A stretch of 64,000 nt of DNA, from positions 60,907 through 124,906 of the forward strand of contig WJLW01000007.1 in assembly GCA_014728295.1 (NCBI GenBank), read 5' to 3'. This document shows, piece by piece, positions 1-8,640 of the stretch (positions within the stretch are counted from its first letter, which is position 1; the number at the start of each line of letters is the position of its first letter). The position numbers and the translations under genes were made by a program. Below the pieces are notes generated by a model. It did not search any database and was not told the origin of the DNA. It saw only the letters and a list, made by a program, of their open reading frames with translations. The stretch is from Chitinivibrionales bacterium. GTDB taxonomy: Bacteria; Fibrobacterota; Chitinivibrionia; Chitinivibrionales; WJKA01.

Positions 1-1
1 A

Positions 2-562
2 ATCAATCAGAAATTGCCGGCGGGCTATCATCGCCATTTAGTCGAATTTGAAGAGCCGTTTACCTGCGGCAACGATCGCAAGATGAAATTCATGGTAGTG
101 CGCGTGTGCGATTATGAGCCCGGTTTTGCCCCGTCCGGCAAAACCGCCGTCATCGTGCAACTGCGCACCAGTGATTACGACTACTGGGTCAACCTGCGCA
201 ACACTGATATGAACGAGTACCGTTCCCGGAAAATGCGCGTTGCCGAATTTGTGCAGCAGCATCTGGAGATGCTCCTTGGATTTCCCGCATCTGCCGTTGA
301 CGTCGTAGATGTTGCGACACCGGCAACCTATGCTCGGTATACCGCCGTTTACCGTGGAAGCTATCAGGGCTGGGCGCCCACTCCGGACATGATCGGTAAG
401 GCACTGCCGAAAAAGGTGAAGGGGCTTGACAATTTCTACATGGCGGGACAATGGACCGATCCGCCGGGCGGCATTTTCAGCGCTCTGAATTCGGGACGCA
501 AAATTACCCAGTTGGTTTGCACCGACGATCGGAAGCCATTTGTCGTTGAGCGCGGGAGGTGA
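2..562 (+). CDS. FAD-dependent oxidoreductase, phytoene desaturase/CrtI-like (C-terminal part)
   Basis: The reading frame is open to the left edge of the window, so only the last 187 codons are present. The C-terminal segment GLDNFYMAGQWTDPPGG is the flavin-contacting end typical of the CrtI/CrtH (phytoene desaturase, carotenoid isomerase) family. The next gene has a matching segment (YQTGHWGTPGGG), so the two are paralogs in tandem. The substrate cannot be read from this fragment; a terpenoid or lipid is the usual target of the family. It ends 14-20 bases before the next start, and the ribosome-binding site of that gene (GGGAGGT, about 554-560) overlaps this gene's end, which argues for one operon. 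Confidence 0.8.
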   Translation: MNQKLPAGYHRHLVEFEEPFTCGNDRKMKFMVVRVCDYEPGFAPSGKTAVIVQLRTSDYDYWVNLRNTDMNEYRSRKMRVAEFVQQHLEMLLGFPASAVDVVDVATPATYARYTAVYRGSYQGWAPTPDMIGKALPKKVKGLDNFYMAGQWTDPPGGIFSALNSGRKITQLVCTDDRKPFVVERGR

Positions 563-575
563 TTGTGTGTGAGTT

Positions 576-3374
576 GTGCGTATGAACAATGCTTATGATG
601 CAGTCATTATCGGTGCAGGCATCGGCGGCCTGACCTGCGGTGCCTTTCTGGCGCGTGCCGGCAAGAGAGTGCTGGTGCTCGAGCAGCATACCAGGATCGG
701 CGGCTATGCGCACCAGTTCAAGCGCAAAAAGTTCCGGTTCGACTCCGGCATTCACTCGGTTCCTCTGGCTGATGACGGCATGATTATGCACCTGCTCAAA
801 TTACTGGAAGTGGACCACCTGATTTCGCCCGTCAGTCTGGATGCCATGTATCGGCTGATTACCCCCGAAATTTCTTTTACGGTTCCGTCAGACTCACACC
901 GCATTGTCGATGCACTTTATCGGCGTTTTCCACACCGGCATGCAGAAATCGATGCGCTGTTGAGTGATATGCGTCGCTTCTACGATGTTCTGGCCCGGCC
1001 TATATTCGATTTTGAATTTTGCTATCGTGAGGAAGACATCACCTTCCTTCGCCGCTATCACAATCTTTCCTACGAAGAGTATATCAAAAATTTTATTTCC
1101 GATCCCCTCCTGCGTCAGGTTTTCTACGCCATGTGGCCCTATGGCGGCACGCCACCGGATTATGCTCCTGCCGTTTTTTATGCGATGATGTTTGTGATCC
1201 ACTTCCTGGAAGGTTCGCATTACGCAGACGGCTCGTTTGCCAAACTGGCCGCTGCTCTCGCTTCGGCGATCACGACGCGCGGCGGTGAGGTGCGCACCAG
1301 ATCTCGGGTCGCATCGATTGCGGTGGAAAACGGCAGTGCGCGTTCGGTCTTGACGGTCAATGGAGAAGAATTCGTAACGCACTTGGTTGTATCGAATATC
1401 AGCCCATACAATCTGCACTTTGAAATGCTGGGCCCCCGCAATCAACGCAAGCTGATCAAAAAACGGCTGGCCAATCTGAGGCCGTCCGTATCGTCACTGG
1501 GCGTGTATCTGGGGCTCTCTGAGGATGTGACGCAACGCCTGGACGGCAATAACATCACGTTCTGGTTTAAAACTGGGAAGCATGCCGATATTTACGGGAA
1601 TATTCGTGCCGGAAAAAGTGGTGTGATAGATCATCTCTGCCTGCTCACGGCGGCTTCTAAAGAAACGCAACCAACCTTGACCCTGCTGACACTTGCAGAG
1701 CAGGAAGCATCAACCAACTGGAAACGCGAAAAACAGCTGGTGGCCGAAAAGATGCTTGACCGGGCGGATACAATTATCCCCGGCTTGCGCTCTCTGGTCG
1801 ATCTGATCGAAATCGGCTCACCCGATACGTTTGAACGCTATACCGGCAATACCGCGGGCGCATTATACGGATTTGAAAATACCAGAGAAATGTACGGCGA
1901 AGCCAAATTGCCAAAAACCACGCACATCAAAAATCTCTACCAGACCGGTCACTGGGGCACGCCCGGCGGAGGTGTATGGAACGTTATGTACAATGCTTAT
2001 GCGACATCCAAAATTATTCTCGATAGGTCCGGCCCCGCTCTGGGGAATAAGAAAAAGCCGGTCGTTGGATCGATATCGCACAATATGAAGATACGATTGA
2101 TTTATCCCCGGTTCAAAAAATTTCTCGAAGGACACGCAGAGCTTGACGAAGTTGTCCGCGAGCATCTGGTCGGCAACTATACCATGCCGCCTTCGCTGGG
2201 TCTGCCTGTTCTCGCTGCGTGCACGCCCGGAGAAATAGAGCTGCGCCTGACCGATGATAATATCGGCGACCCGATTGATTTTGATGAAAAGGTTGACCTG
2301 GTGGCCATAAGCTGCTTTACGCCCCAGGGCCGGCGTGCCTATGATATCGGCGATGCGTTTCGCTCCCGCGGTGTAAAGGTCATACTGGGCGGCATTCATC
2401 CGACGGGTATCCCGCACGAAGCATTGCAGCATGCCGATGCCGTGTGCGTTGGCGAGGTGGAGCCGGTATGGGACCAGATCCTGGCCGACCTTAAATCCGG
2501 TAATCTGAAGAAGCTATATCAGGCTCCCGATAATTATGATCTTGCTTCGATGCCCATACCCGACCGCTCGATATTCGCTTCCGACAAGTATACGTGGAAC
2601 GCGCATATCGTGCTGACAACGCGCGGCTGCCCGGTGCGCTGCGATATGTGTCCGGTACCCAACAAAGAAGGCCCGACCTTGCGCTTTCGACCGGTTGACG
2701 AGGTTGTTCGGGACATACAGAGCATGCCGTATAAAGAGTTTTACTTTGCCGACGATACGATTATGATTCCCGGCAAACGCTGCGAGAAGTACCTGTTCAA
2801 ACTGATGGAACGTACCTCCGAGCTTGACGTCAGCATCTTTATGGCCTCGACCATGATGATGCGCCCCGATCCTCAACTCTACAAAACGCTTGCCGCGGGA
2901 GGCGCTACTTCGATGTATACCGTGTGGGGATTTGACCGCATTTCACGCCGCCTGCTCAGTCCCGATTGTACCAGGCAAGAGTGGCAGGCCGGCATCGATC
3001 TGGTGCACATGAATGGAGATGCCGGCATCCATTACTTCGCGTCATTCGGCATCGGTTTTGACGATCATGACGAAGGGGTTTTTGACCGCATTCTGCAATT
3101 TTGCGAGGATGCCGGTGTGGATCTTGCCGAATTTTATATCAATACACCTTTCCCCGGTACTCCGTTCGGTTCACTGGCCGAGAAGCAGAATCGCATTTAC
3201 CATCGCGACTATACCTTCTGGAATACCGGCAATGTCGTCTTTGAACCGGCAAAGATGAGCGCGAACCGCCTGCTTGAGGGATTTTATTATTTGTGGAAAA
3301 ATTTCTACAAAAACAAAAAGCCGGTTCAAACCATCCGTTCCTTTGACGTCAATGAGCAAAGCGCCGCTTATTGA
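576..3374 (+). CDS. Fusion of CrtI-like flavoenzyme and B12-binding radical SAM protein
   Basis: One uninterrupted 932-residue chain holds two complete enzymes. Residues 9-490 are a CrtI-like flavoprotein with the dinucleotide-binding GAGIGG at 13-18, a following acidic strand end (LVLEQ), and the C-terminal YQTGHWGTPGGG motif. From about M504 (MKIRLIYP) a new protein begins that looks like a complete B12-binding radical SAM enzyme: a Rossmann-like cobalamin-binding region (ILGGIHPTGIPHEA near 605-620), then the iron-sulfur motif CX3CX2C at C685, C689 and C692, then the radical SAM barrel. The start is GTG 576 or ATG 582; an in-frame TGA at 570 rules out anything earlier. It follows a paralog of its own first half. 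The product is unknown; family knowledge suggests oxidation plus radical methylation or rearrangement of a lipid or terpenoid. The fusion is seen directly; the role is inference. Confidence 0.88.
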   Translation: MRMNNAYDAVIIGAGIGGLTCGAFLARAGKRVLVLEQHTRIGGYAHQFKRKKFRFDSGIHSVPLADDGMIMHLLKLLEVDHLISPVSLDAMYRLITPEISFTVPSDSHRIVDALYRRFPHRHAEIDALLSDMRRFYDVLARPIFDFEFCYREEDITFLRRYHNLSYEEYIKNFISDPLLRQVFYAMWPYGGTPPDYAPAVFYAMMFVIHFLEGSHYADGSFAKLAAALASAITTRGGEVRTRSRVASIAVENGSARSVLTVNGEEFVTHLVVSNISPYNLHFEMLGPRNQRKLIKKRLANLRPSVSSLGVYLGLSEDVTQRLDGNNITFWFKTGKHADIYGNIRAGKSGVIDHLCLLTAASKETQPTLTLLTLAEQEASTNWKREKQLVAEKMLDRADTIIPGLRSLVDLIEIGSPDTFERYTGNTAGALYGFENTREMYGEAKLPKTTHIKNLYQTGHWGTPGGGVWNVMYNAYATSKIILDRSGPALGNKKKPVVGSISHNMKIRLIYPRFKKFLEGHAELDEVVREHLVGNYTMPPSLGLPVLAACTPGEIELRLTDDNIGDPIDFDEKVDLVAISCFTPQGRRAYDIGDAFRSRGVKVILGGIHPTGIPHEALQHADAVCVGEVEPVWDQILADLKSGNLKKLYQAPDNYDLASMPIPDRSIFASDKYTWNAHIVLTTRGCPVRCDMCPVPNKEGPTLRFRPVDEVVRDIQSMPYKEFYFADDTIMIPGKRCEKYLFKLMERTSELDVSIFMASTMMMRPDPQLYKTLAAGGATSMYTVWGFDRISRRLLSPDCTRQEWQAGIDLVHMNGDAGIHYFASFGIGFDDHDEGVFDRILQFCEDAGVDLAEFYINTPFPGTPFGSLAEKQNRIYHRDYTFWNTGNVVFEPAKMSANRLLEGFYYLWKNFYKNKKPVQTIRSFDVNEQSAAY

Positions 3375-4582
3375 CTGTAGCGGCTGAGAAAATGCCCCAG
3401 CCTGCCGATTGACGTTTCCAGCTCTTCTTTGGGCGGTAAAAACACTATTCGGAAATGATCCGGTCTGGCCCAGTTGAAGCCGCTGCCCTGCACCATCAGA
3501 ACATGCTCCTGCATCAGTAGATCGAGCACGAATTGTTGATCGTCCCTGATGTTGAATTTCTTGACGTCAATTTTGGGAAACAGGTATAACGCGCCTTTGG
3601 GCTTGACACATGATATGCCGGGGATGTCGATGAGCATGGAATAGGCCAGCTCTCGCTGCTCGTACAGGCGGCCGCCCTTTCTCACCAGGTCCCTGATACT
3701 CTGATAGCCGCCGAGAGCTGTCTGTATGCCGAATTGCGCCGGCACATTTGAGCACAGGCGCATACTTGCCAGAATGTCGAGTCCTTCGATATAGTCGGTG
3801 GCAATCGCCTTGTTGCCGCTGACAATCATCCAGCCGGCCCGGAATCCTGCTGAGCGATATGATTTGGAAAGCCCGTTGAAGCTCAAAAAGAACAGGTCGT
3901 CGGTCAGGGAGGCTATCGGAATATGCTGCGCACCGTCGTAGAGAATGCGATCGTAGATTTCATCGGCAAAGACGATCAGCTCATGTTTGCGCGCCAATTC
4001 GACGATTCCCTCGAGAATCTCGCGAGGATACACGGCGCCGGTCGGATTGTTGGGATTGATAACAACAATTGCGCGGGTCTTGCCCGAAATATTTTTTTCG
4101 ATATCTTTGAGATCGGGCGCCCAGTCCGCTGCTTCGTCACAATGATAGTAGGCTGGTTTGCCCCCGGACAGGTGCACCGCGGCCGTCCAGATAGGGTAGT
4201 CGGGCGAGGGTATCAATACTTCCTGTCCATTGTTGATCAAGGCGTTCATTGCCAGCACGATCAATTCGCTGACGCCGTTGCCTATGTAAATATCCTCAAC
4301 TTCCACATTGGCAATGCCGGTTTTCTGGCAGTCCTGCATGACGGCCTTGCGTGCGGCGAACAGTCCCTTCGAATCGCAGTAGCCCTGGGCTTCGCGCAGG
4401 TTGACAATTACGTCATGAATAATCTCCTCGGGCGCATCGAAGCCAAAGGGCGCCGGATTGCCGATGTGCAGCTTGAAGATGCGATAGCCTTCCTCTTCCA
4501 GTTGAGTGGCTTTGCGTAAAACGGGCCCCCTGATGTCGTAGCAGACATTGGCAAGCTTGTTGGATTTTTTGATTGCATGCAT
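3368..4582 (-). CDS. alaA: Alanine/aspartate-type aminotransferase (AlaA-like), PLP-dependent
   Basis: This is a class I/II aminotransferase, 404 residues from the chosen start and near the length of E. coli AlaA (about 405). The N-terminus (MHAIKKSNKLANVCYDIRGP) and IGNPAPFGFDAPEEI match AlaA closely, so the start was placed at 4582 rather than at upstream in-frame codons. PLP-site features are visible: NPNNPTGAVYP for the substrate loop, DEIYDRILYD for the Asp that contacts the pyridine nitrogen, and SLTDD...NGLSKSYRSAGFRAGW with the Schiff-base lysine. It would transfer the amino group between alanine and 2-oxoglutarate in the cytoplasm. It is convergent with the preceding gene, overlapping by 7 bases, and lies downstream of ssrA on the same strand. 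Confidence 0.9.
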   Translation of the reverse strand: MHAIKKSNKLANVCYDIRGPVLRKATQLEEEGYRIFKLHIGNPAPFGFDAPEEIIHDVIVNLREAQGYCDSKGLFAARKAVMQDCQKTGIANVEVEDIYIGNGVSELIVLAMNALINNGQEVLIPSPDYPIWTAAVHLSGGKPAYYHCDEAADWAPDLKDIEKNISGKTRAIVVINPNNPTGAVYPREILEGIVELARKHELIVFADEIYDRILYDGAQHIPIASLTDDLFFLSFNGLSKSYRSAGFRAGWMIVSGNKAIATDYIEGLDILASMRLCSNVPAQFGIQTALGGYQSIRDLVRKGGRLYEQRELAYSMLIDIPGISCVKPKGALYLFPKIDVKKFNIRDDQQFVLDLLMQEHVLMVQGSGFNWARPDHFRIVFLPPKEELETSIGRLGHFLSRYSQ

Positions 4583-4676
4583 GTTTGTACCTGCCAATGG
4601 GGTTGAGAAAGACGCCTCAAAATAGCATCTGGCGATGCCGTTCAAGTGAGTGAGTGTCGCTGTTGGGCAGCGAGTC

Positions 4677-4723
4677 GACATTGGAGTTGCGTAACCCCGC
4701 CTTCAAGACGCAACTCCAATGTC
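4677..4723. repeat. Perfect 16-bp inverted repeat between alaA and ssrA
   Basis: Arms 4677-4692 and 4708-4723 are exact reverse complements (GACATTGGAGTTGCGT) around a 15-base loop. The element starts about 19 bases beyond the mature 3' end of ssrA on the minus strand and could fold there as a strong stem, ending or protecting the transcript. There is no T-tract on the minus side, so a classical rho-independent terminator is not shown. Confidence 0.7.
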
Positions 4724-4741
4724 TTCGTCTTGCAACATTTA

Positions 4742-5096
4742 TGGAGGTGAGGGGAATTGAACCCCTGTCCGAGAAGCGATCAGCGCGAGCCGCTACATGT
4801 TTAGTTCTTCATTTGATCTCACTGCCTGGTGCGCCGAAGAACAAGCTCACCCAACAGCCAGCGTCGATTGATCTCGCCCGGCCGGTCAACGCACCCCGGC
4901 CGAACCAGCGCTCTCATCGGGTCTACCATGCTGCGAACGCACTCACATGATAGACTGGCCGCTCAAATTAGGCAGCCATTGCAAAAGAATAGTCTTCGGC
5001 AATTGTTGTTTTTATCGGATGATTTACGAGGCCAACCGATAATCCTCGACATGCTGCTCGAGTTTCACACATCCCGTCGAAAGCCAGTACACCCCC
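4742..5096 (-). ncRNA. ssrA: Transfer-messenger RNA (tmRNA, ssrA)
   Basis: On the minus strand the 5' end (GGGGGTG, then TACTGGCTTTCGACGGG) and the 3' end (TCGGACAGGGGTTCAATTCC, then CCTCACCTCCA) are the conserved tRNA-like halves of tmRNA, and their outer 7 bases pair as an acceptor stem. The tag frame at 4968-5000 starts with resume codon GCC and reads AEDYSFAMAA, then TAA. This resembles the tags of Chlorobi. The terminal CCA is not encoded after the discriminator A. tmRNA with SmpB rescues stalled ribosomes and marks the broken product for proteolysis. Exact ends are inferred from pairing. Confidence 0.95.
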
Positions 5097-5246
5097 CTTT
5101 TCAGAAATCTGCGGTCTGAAACCAGGAACCAGCTATCAGAGGCTGGTACCCGGCTGAGTGAGTACGGAGATCGTCGACCGGAGATTGTGGAACCTCTGGT
5201 AACGTCTATTCAAATATACGTGCGATTGACGATTCGCGCAATTGAT

Positions 5247-6242
5247 TTATGTTGATTCGCGTACAATGAATTTGGTTTGCAACTCTTTATGCTTGATGCC
5301 CGACTCTCTTCCTTCGAGTTTGTCGACGATCATATTGATGGCATAATCACCCATTTCAAGCTTGGGTTGGCGCACCGTTGTCAACGATGGCTCGATTATC
5401 TCGGCCCCCGGAATATCGTCGTAGCCTACCACCGCCAGTTGATTGGGTACCGAAATTCCCATTATTTTGGCCTGCTTGATGATACCGATAGCAACCATGT
5501 CACCCGCGGGAACAAAAATTGCCGTTACCTCGGGGTAGTTTGTCTTGATCTCGTTCAGCACGGCATTGCCATGCGCCATCGTATCGTCCTCAACTTCGAA
5601 TATAAGCTCTTCGGTGAGGGGTTTGCCGTGCAGCTCAAGCGCTTCGCGATAGCCGCGCAGGCGATCTGCGGTCGGCAGGTTCTGCTTTTTGCATATTACA
5701 CAGGCGACTTTTTCGTGCCCCTTACCGATAAGATATTGGGTAGCTTCCTTTGCGCCGCCGGCATTGTCGACATAAACCGAATCCAGAATATCGCATTTAC
5801 GTGCCACTACGATGCAGGGCACGCTTTCATCCCGAAAGATATGCAGTTCTTCGTCGCTTACCAGCGCGCCTATCAAAATAACGCCGTCGATGCGCCGTTC
5901 ACGCGCCAGTCGCTGGAAAAGTTGGGATTCATTTTCCTTCTGGCCGATAGTATCAAAAAGCTGCACCGTATAATCGACATCACGATTGGTGCTCTTGATA
6001 CCTTGCAGGATACGAATGACAAAACTGGATGCCAGGTTCGGCACGATCACCCCGATCGCATTGGACTTGCGGGTCGCCAGCCCGCGTGCTATCACATTGG
6101 GATAATAGTTGAGTTCCTTGGCAATCTTGAGTATCTTCTTGCGCGTACCTTCGGATATGTTCGGTTTGCCGTTTATTACCATCGATACGGTTGCAGCAGT
6201 CACTCCGGCGCGTTTTGCGATGTCTTTTAATGTAACAGCCAT
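5247..6242 (-). CDS. LacI/GalR family transcriptional regulator
   Basis: A full-length 331-residue LacI-type repressor. Residues 4-23 (LKDIAKRAGVTAATVSMVIN) are the helix-turn-helix, followed by the hinge helix (NVIARGLATRKSNAIGVIVP) and a periplasmic-binding-protein-like effector domain with VVGYDDIPGAEIIEPSLTTV near the C-terminus. No sugar-uptake operon is adjacent, so the regulon is not evident from context. A 10-bp palindrome CCTTGCAAGG (6251-6260) sits over its own ribosome-binding site and may be an autoregulatory operator. The effector is unknown. Confidence 0.92.
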   Translation of the reverse strand: MAVTLKDIAKRAGVTAATVSMVINGKPNISEGTRKKILKIAKELNYYPNVIARGLATRKSNAIGVIVPNLASSFVIRILQGIKSTNRDVDYTVQLFDTIGQKENESQLFQRLARERRIDGVILIGALVSDEELHIFRDESVPCIVVARKCDILDSVYVDNAGGAKEATQYLIGKGHEKVACVICKKQNLPTADRLRGYREALELHGKPLTEELIFEVEDDTMAHGNAVLNEIKTNYPEVTAIFVPAGDMVAIGIIKQAKIMGISVPNQLAVVGYDDIPGAEIIEPSLTTVRQPKLEMGDYAINMIVDKLEGRESGIKHKELQTKFIVREST

Positions 6243-6250
6243 TGTAAACC

Positions 6251-6260
6251 CCTTGCAAGG
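6251..6260. promoter_or_regulatory. Palindrome over the LacI-gene leader, possible operator
   Basis: CCTTGCAAGG is a perfect 10-bp palindrome 9 bases upstream of the LacI-family start codon, overlapping its Shine-Dalgarno region (AAGGGG on the minus strand). LacI-family repressors bind palindromes and often control themselves. The role as operator is inference from position and symmetry only. Confidence 0.35.
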
Positions 6261-6316
6261 TTTTAGTGGAAAATGTAAAATACATAATAGCCTTAAAAAT
6301 TCAGCAGTTTAAGGCG

Positions 6317-7471
6317 TTAAAAAGAGTAATTAAAGCTCAAATGCAGAGACGTGCCGTCAAACGCAAGATCAGGCTCCAAGCGTAAGTTAGGCTTTATATC
6401 ATGCAAATGAGCATCAACTAGGGCATCAAAAATGCCATAGAAATAAAAAAGTATCGAGTACCATAAATAGGTATTGCGTCTCTGAAAGGCGTTTCGTCGT
6501 CTGACCTGCCAGTCCGGTTCAAGCTCGGTTTGAAAAAGATCGGCTGCTTCCTTGCGCAGGTTCAGGAGCTGTTGATCCGATCTCCCATCACTACCTACGT
6601 CGGCAACCGTTGCAGAATCGGCGTTTTGCAGGATTATCCGTTCGCATTCACGCATTTGGAAATGATAGTTAATTGCCATAAATCCCAGAGATGTCTGTGC
6701 CATGAAAATCATTCCGGCCTTGGAAAGTGAACCGTTGTACCACTGCCCAAGCCCCAGCGCAGGTATGGCGGAGAGCAAGCCCGCCTTGCGAGGATCCCGC
6801 GGCAGTTCGTCATAAAAATAGCCGGTACCCTTTAGTGCATCCATAACGTTGTACACATAAAGTCCGCCCATCCAGGAGCTGATATTCAAAAATACCGCCT
6901 TCTGCAAATTCCGGTCGTAGCGCGCCGTCTCAAGGCGCTTGCGCACGACGAAGGCGTTCAGTTCGGCTTCGTCATTCGAATCCATACGGTTTCTGCGCCG
7001 CTGTTCGAGCGTGTCGGGCGGCAGCCCGCTGAGTGAGTCTTTTTGACTGAGCAGGTGATTCATGTGCAGTGTTTGCGAACTTTCCAGAGACTTTTCTATA
7101 ATTGAATCCTGCCAGAAATCAATGCGTTCCTTGCGGGTCACGGCATAATCGTAGTAGCGGTTAAATGCAAAGAGCGATAAGATCACTTCCGATCCGAGAA
7201 ACAGACTGCCCTTGACGTAGTTGCTTTGAAAGCTCTGGCCCAGACCCGGCAAGAGAGCTGAGCCGAGTCCGGCTTTTAAAGGCTTAACAGCAACACGCTT
7301 TTTAAGATAGAGGAGGTTGCCCCGCTCTTCTGAAAAAAGTGTGTCATCGCCGATGCTTTCGTACGGCATACTGTCCAGACTCCAGGCCGGCACACTGTCG
7401 GACACCGTCTGCGCACCACAGATAAATGAAGCTAAAAGAATGCCGAAAATAGGTATAAGCAGATGATTCAT
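6317..7471 (-). CDS. Membrane/secreted protein with DUF5683-like segments, function unknown
   Basis: 384 residues beginning with a signal peptide (MNHLLIPIFGILLASFICGA). Two related hydrophobic segments, KAGLGSALLPGLGQSFQSNY near residue 66 and KAGLLSAIPALGLGQWYNGS in the second half, carry the P-G-x-GQ pattern found in DUF5683-type membrane proteins of the Bacteroidetes/Fibrobacteres. Additional hydrophobic stretches (GSLFLGSEVILSLFAFNRYY, YLWYSILFYFYGIFDALVDA) point to several membrane passes. The end (LHLSFNYSF, aromatic last residue) would also fit an envelope protein. No enzymatic motif is visible. It sits downstream of the receiver/HATPase gene with a 135-base gap. Confidence 0.75.
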   Translation of the reverse strand: MNHLLIPIFGILLASFICGAQTVSDSVPAWSLDSMPYESIGDDTLFSEERGNLLYLKKRVAVKPLKAGLGSALLPGLGQSFQSNYVKGSLFLGSEVILSLFAFNRYYDYAVTRKERIDFWQDSIIEKSLESSQTLHMNHLLSQKDSLSGLPPDTLEQRRRNRMDSNDEAELNAFVVRKRLETARYDRNLQKAVFLNISSWMGGLYVYNVMDALKGTGYFYDELPRDPRKAGLLSAIPALGLGQWYNGSLSKAGMIFMAQTSLGFMAINYHFQMRECERIILQNADSATVADVGSDGRSDQQLLNLRKEAADLFQTELEPDWQVRRRNAFQRRNTYLWYSILFYFYGIFDALVDAHLHDIKPNLRLEPDLAFDGTSLHLSFNYSF

Positions 7472-7606
7472 TTCGCAAAAATCATTGTAAGCTCTTATAA
7501 TATATGGACTTCATCGTATAAAATGAGTTTAAGCCTTTAAACAAAATAATTGAATGTCGGCAAAGAATAAAGGCTATTTAATCGCAGGACAACAAAACAG
7601 GCGAGA

Positions 7607-8515
7607 CTAAATTTCGTTGATGTAGATGGGCTTTGAGCCGCGGTATTTCTCATCCAGGTAATTGATGAAGATAACCTCGGTTTTTGTATTCTTTTTGATA
7701 TTGACAATAAACCGGTCGGCATACATGCGTGACATGTGCAGGCCGCGTCCATTTTCATCCAGCAGGCCTTCCCCGTGAATATGGCGATCTATCCGGTAAA
7801 GCACCTGCTCCTTGGTGAGGCGTCCGCTGTGGTCGGTTACCGATACGCCGTATTTTTCGTTGTCTTTGCCCAGAATGATATTTACTCTTTCGCTTTCGTC
7901 AAGTATAACCTGCGAATGCTTTGCATACTTGCGCTCGCCTTTTTTATTGACTGGAGCGTGGTAGATTGCATTGGTGATAACCTCTTCGAGCAAAATCTGT
8001 ACAAAAAGCTGCGGATGATGAAATCCGGCGATTGTATTGACAATATCGCTCTCAATGTCGCTGATTTCGATTGATTTTGTCAAGGAATACTCTTTGACTA
8101 CTGCGAAATCGGGCAACAGGTAGCGCTGTAGGCCGAAAATCTCTTCGGTCACCAGTCCGCACACGACCGAGTTGAATTCGTCAAAATTAAACGGTGTCGA
8201 TTTTGAGATAATATTGGAGATGTTGCCTTCTTTGGCCATGCGCACGTAGTCGTCGACATTGTAGCCGGTAATGAGAGCGACTTTGGTGCCGGGATAATGC
8301 TCCTGCACTTTTCGTACCAGCTCATAGCCCTTCATGCCCGGCATGTTGATGTCGGAAATTACCAGGTCGATCTGCTCTTTGTCAAGTATTGTCAGAGCTT
8401 TTTCAGCATTGCTGGCGGTGTGAACGTGATATTTTTCTTCAAGTTCGATTTCCAGCATGCCGCGCATTATCGCTTCGTCGTCTACAATGAGCACACTGCC
8501 GATTTTAGGTGACAC
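7607..8515 (-). CDS. Response-regulator receiver fused to HATPase (RsbW-like) domain
   Basis: The first 120 residues are a CheY-type receiver with the acidic pair D12/D13, the phosphoacceptor D55 (ISDINMPG), the conserved Thr in ALITGY, and Lys in SKS. The second half (about 150-290) is a GHKL ATP-binding domain with an N-box (LLEEVITNAIYHA) and a G-box (DENGRGLHMSRMYAD), most like anti-sigma-factor kinases of the RsbW/SpoIIAB type. No His phosphoacceptor (H-box) is seen. The protein probably receives a phosphoryl group from an unlinked histidine kinase and then controls a Ser kinase or partner-switch output in the cytoplasm. No anti-sigma antagonist lies next to it. Confidence 0.87.
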   Translation of the reverse strand: MSPKIGSVLIVDDEAIMRGMLEIELEEKYHVHTASNAEKALTILDKEQIDLVISDINMPGMKGYELVRKVQEHYPGTKVALITGYNVDDYVRMAKEGNISNIISKSTPFNFDEFNSVVCGLVTEEIFGLQRYLLPDFAVVKEYSLTKSIEISDIESDIVNTIAGFHHPQLFVQILLEEVITNAIYHAPVNKKGERKYAKHSQVILDESERVNIILGKDNEKYGVSVTDHSGRLTKEQVLYRIDRHIHGEGLLDENGRGLHMSRMYADRFIVNIKKNTKTEVIFINYLDEKYRGSKPIYINEI

Positions 8516-8640
8516 GCTGATGCCTTTACTCAGGAGATTTCGTCACTGTTGCGCTTCCAGGCCTGTTCGTGGGAACCGATCGGGCCGGGGAGTCTCAGCG
8601 CCTCTAAATTATCTCTAAAAACGTTAAAAAAGTCAAGCTG

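Noticed and set aside
5277..6230. 317-codon open frame antisense to the LacI-family gene
   Set aside because: The LacI protein is unmistakable on the other strand; this frame has no ribosome-binding site or motif.
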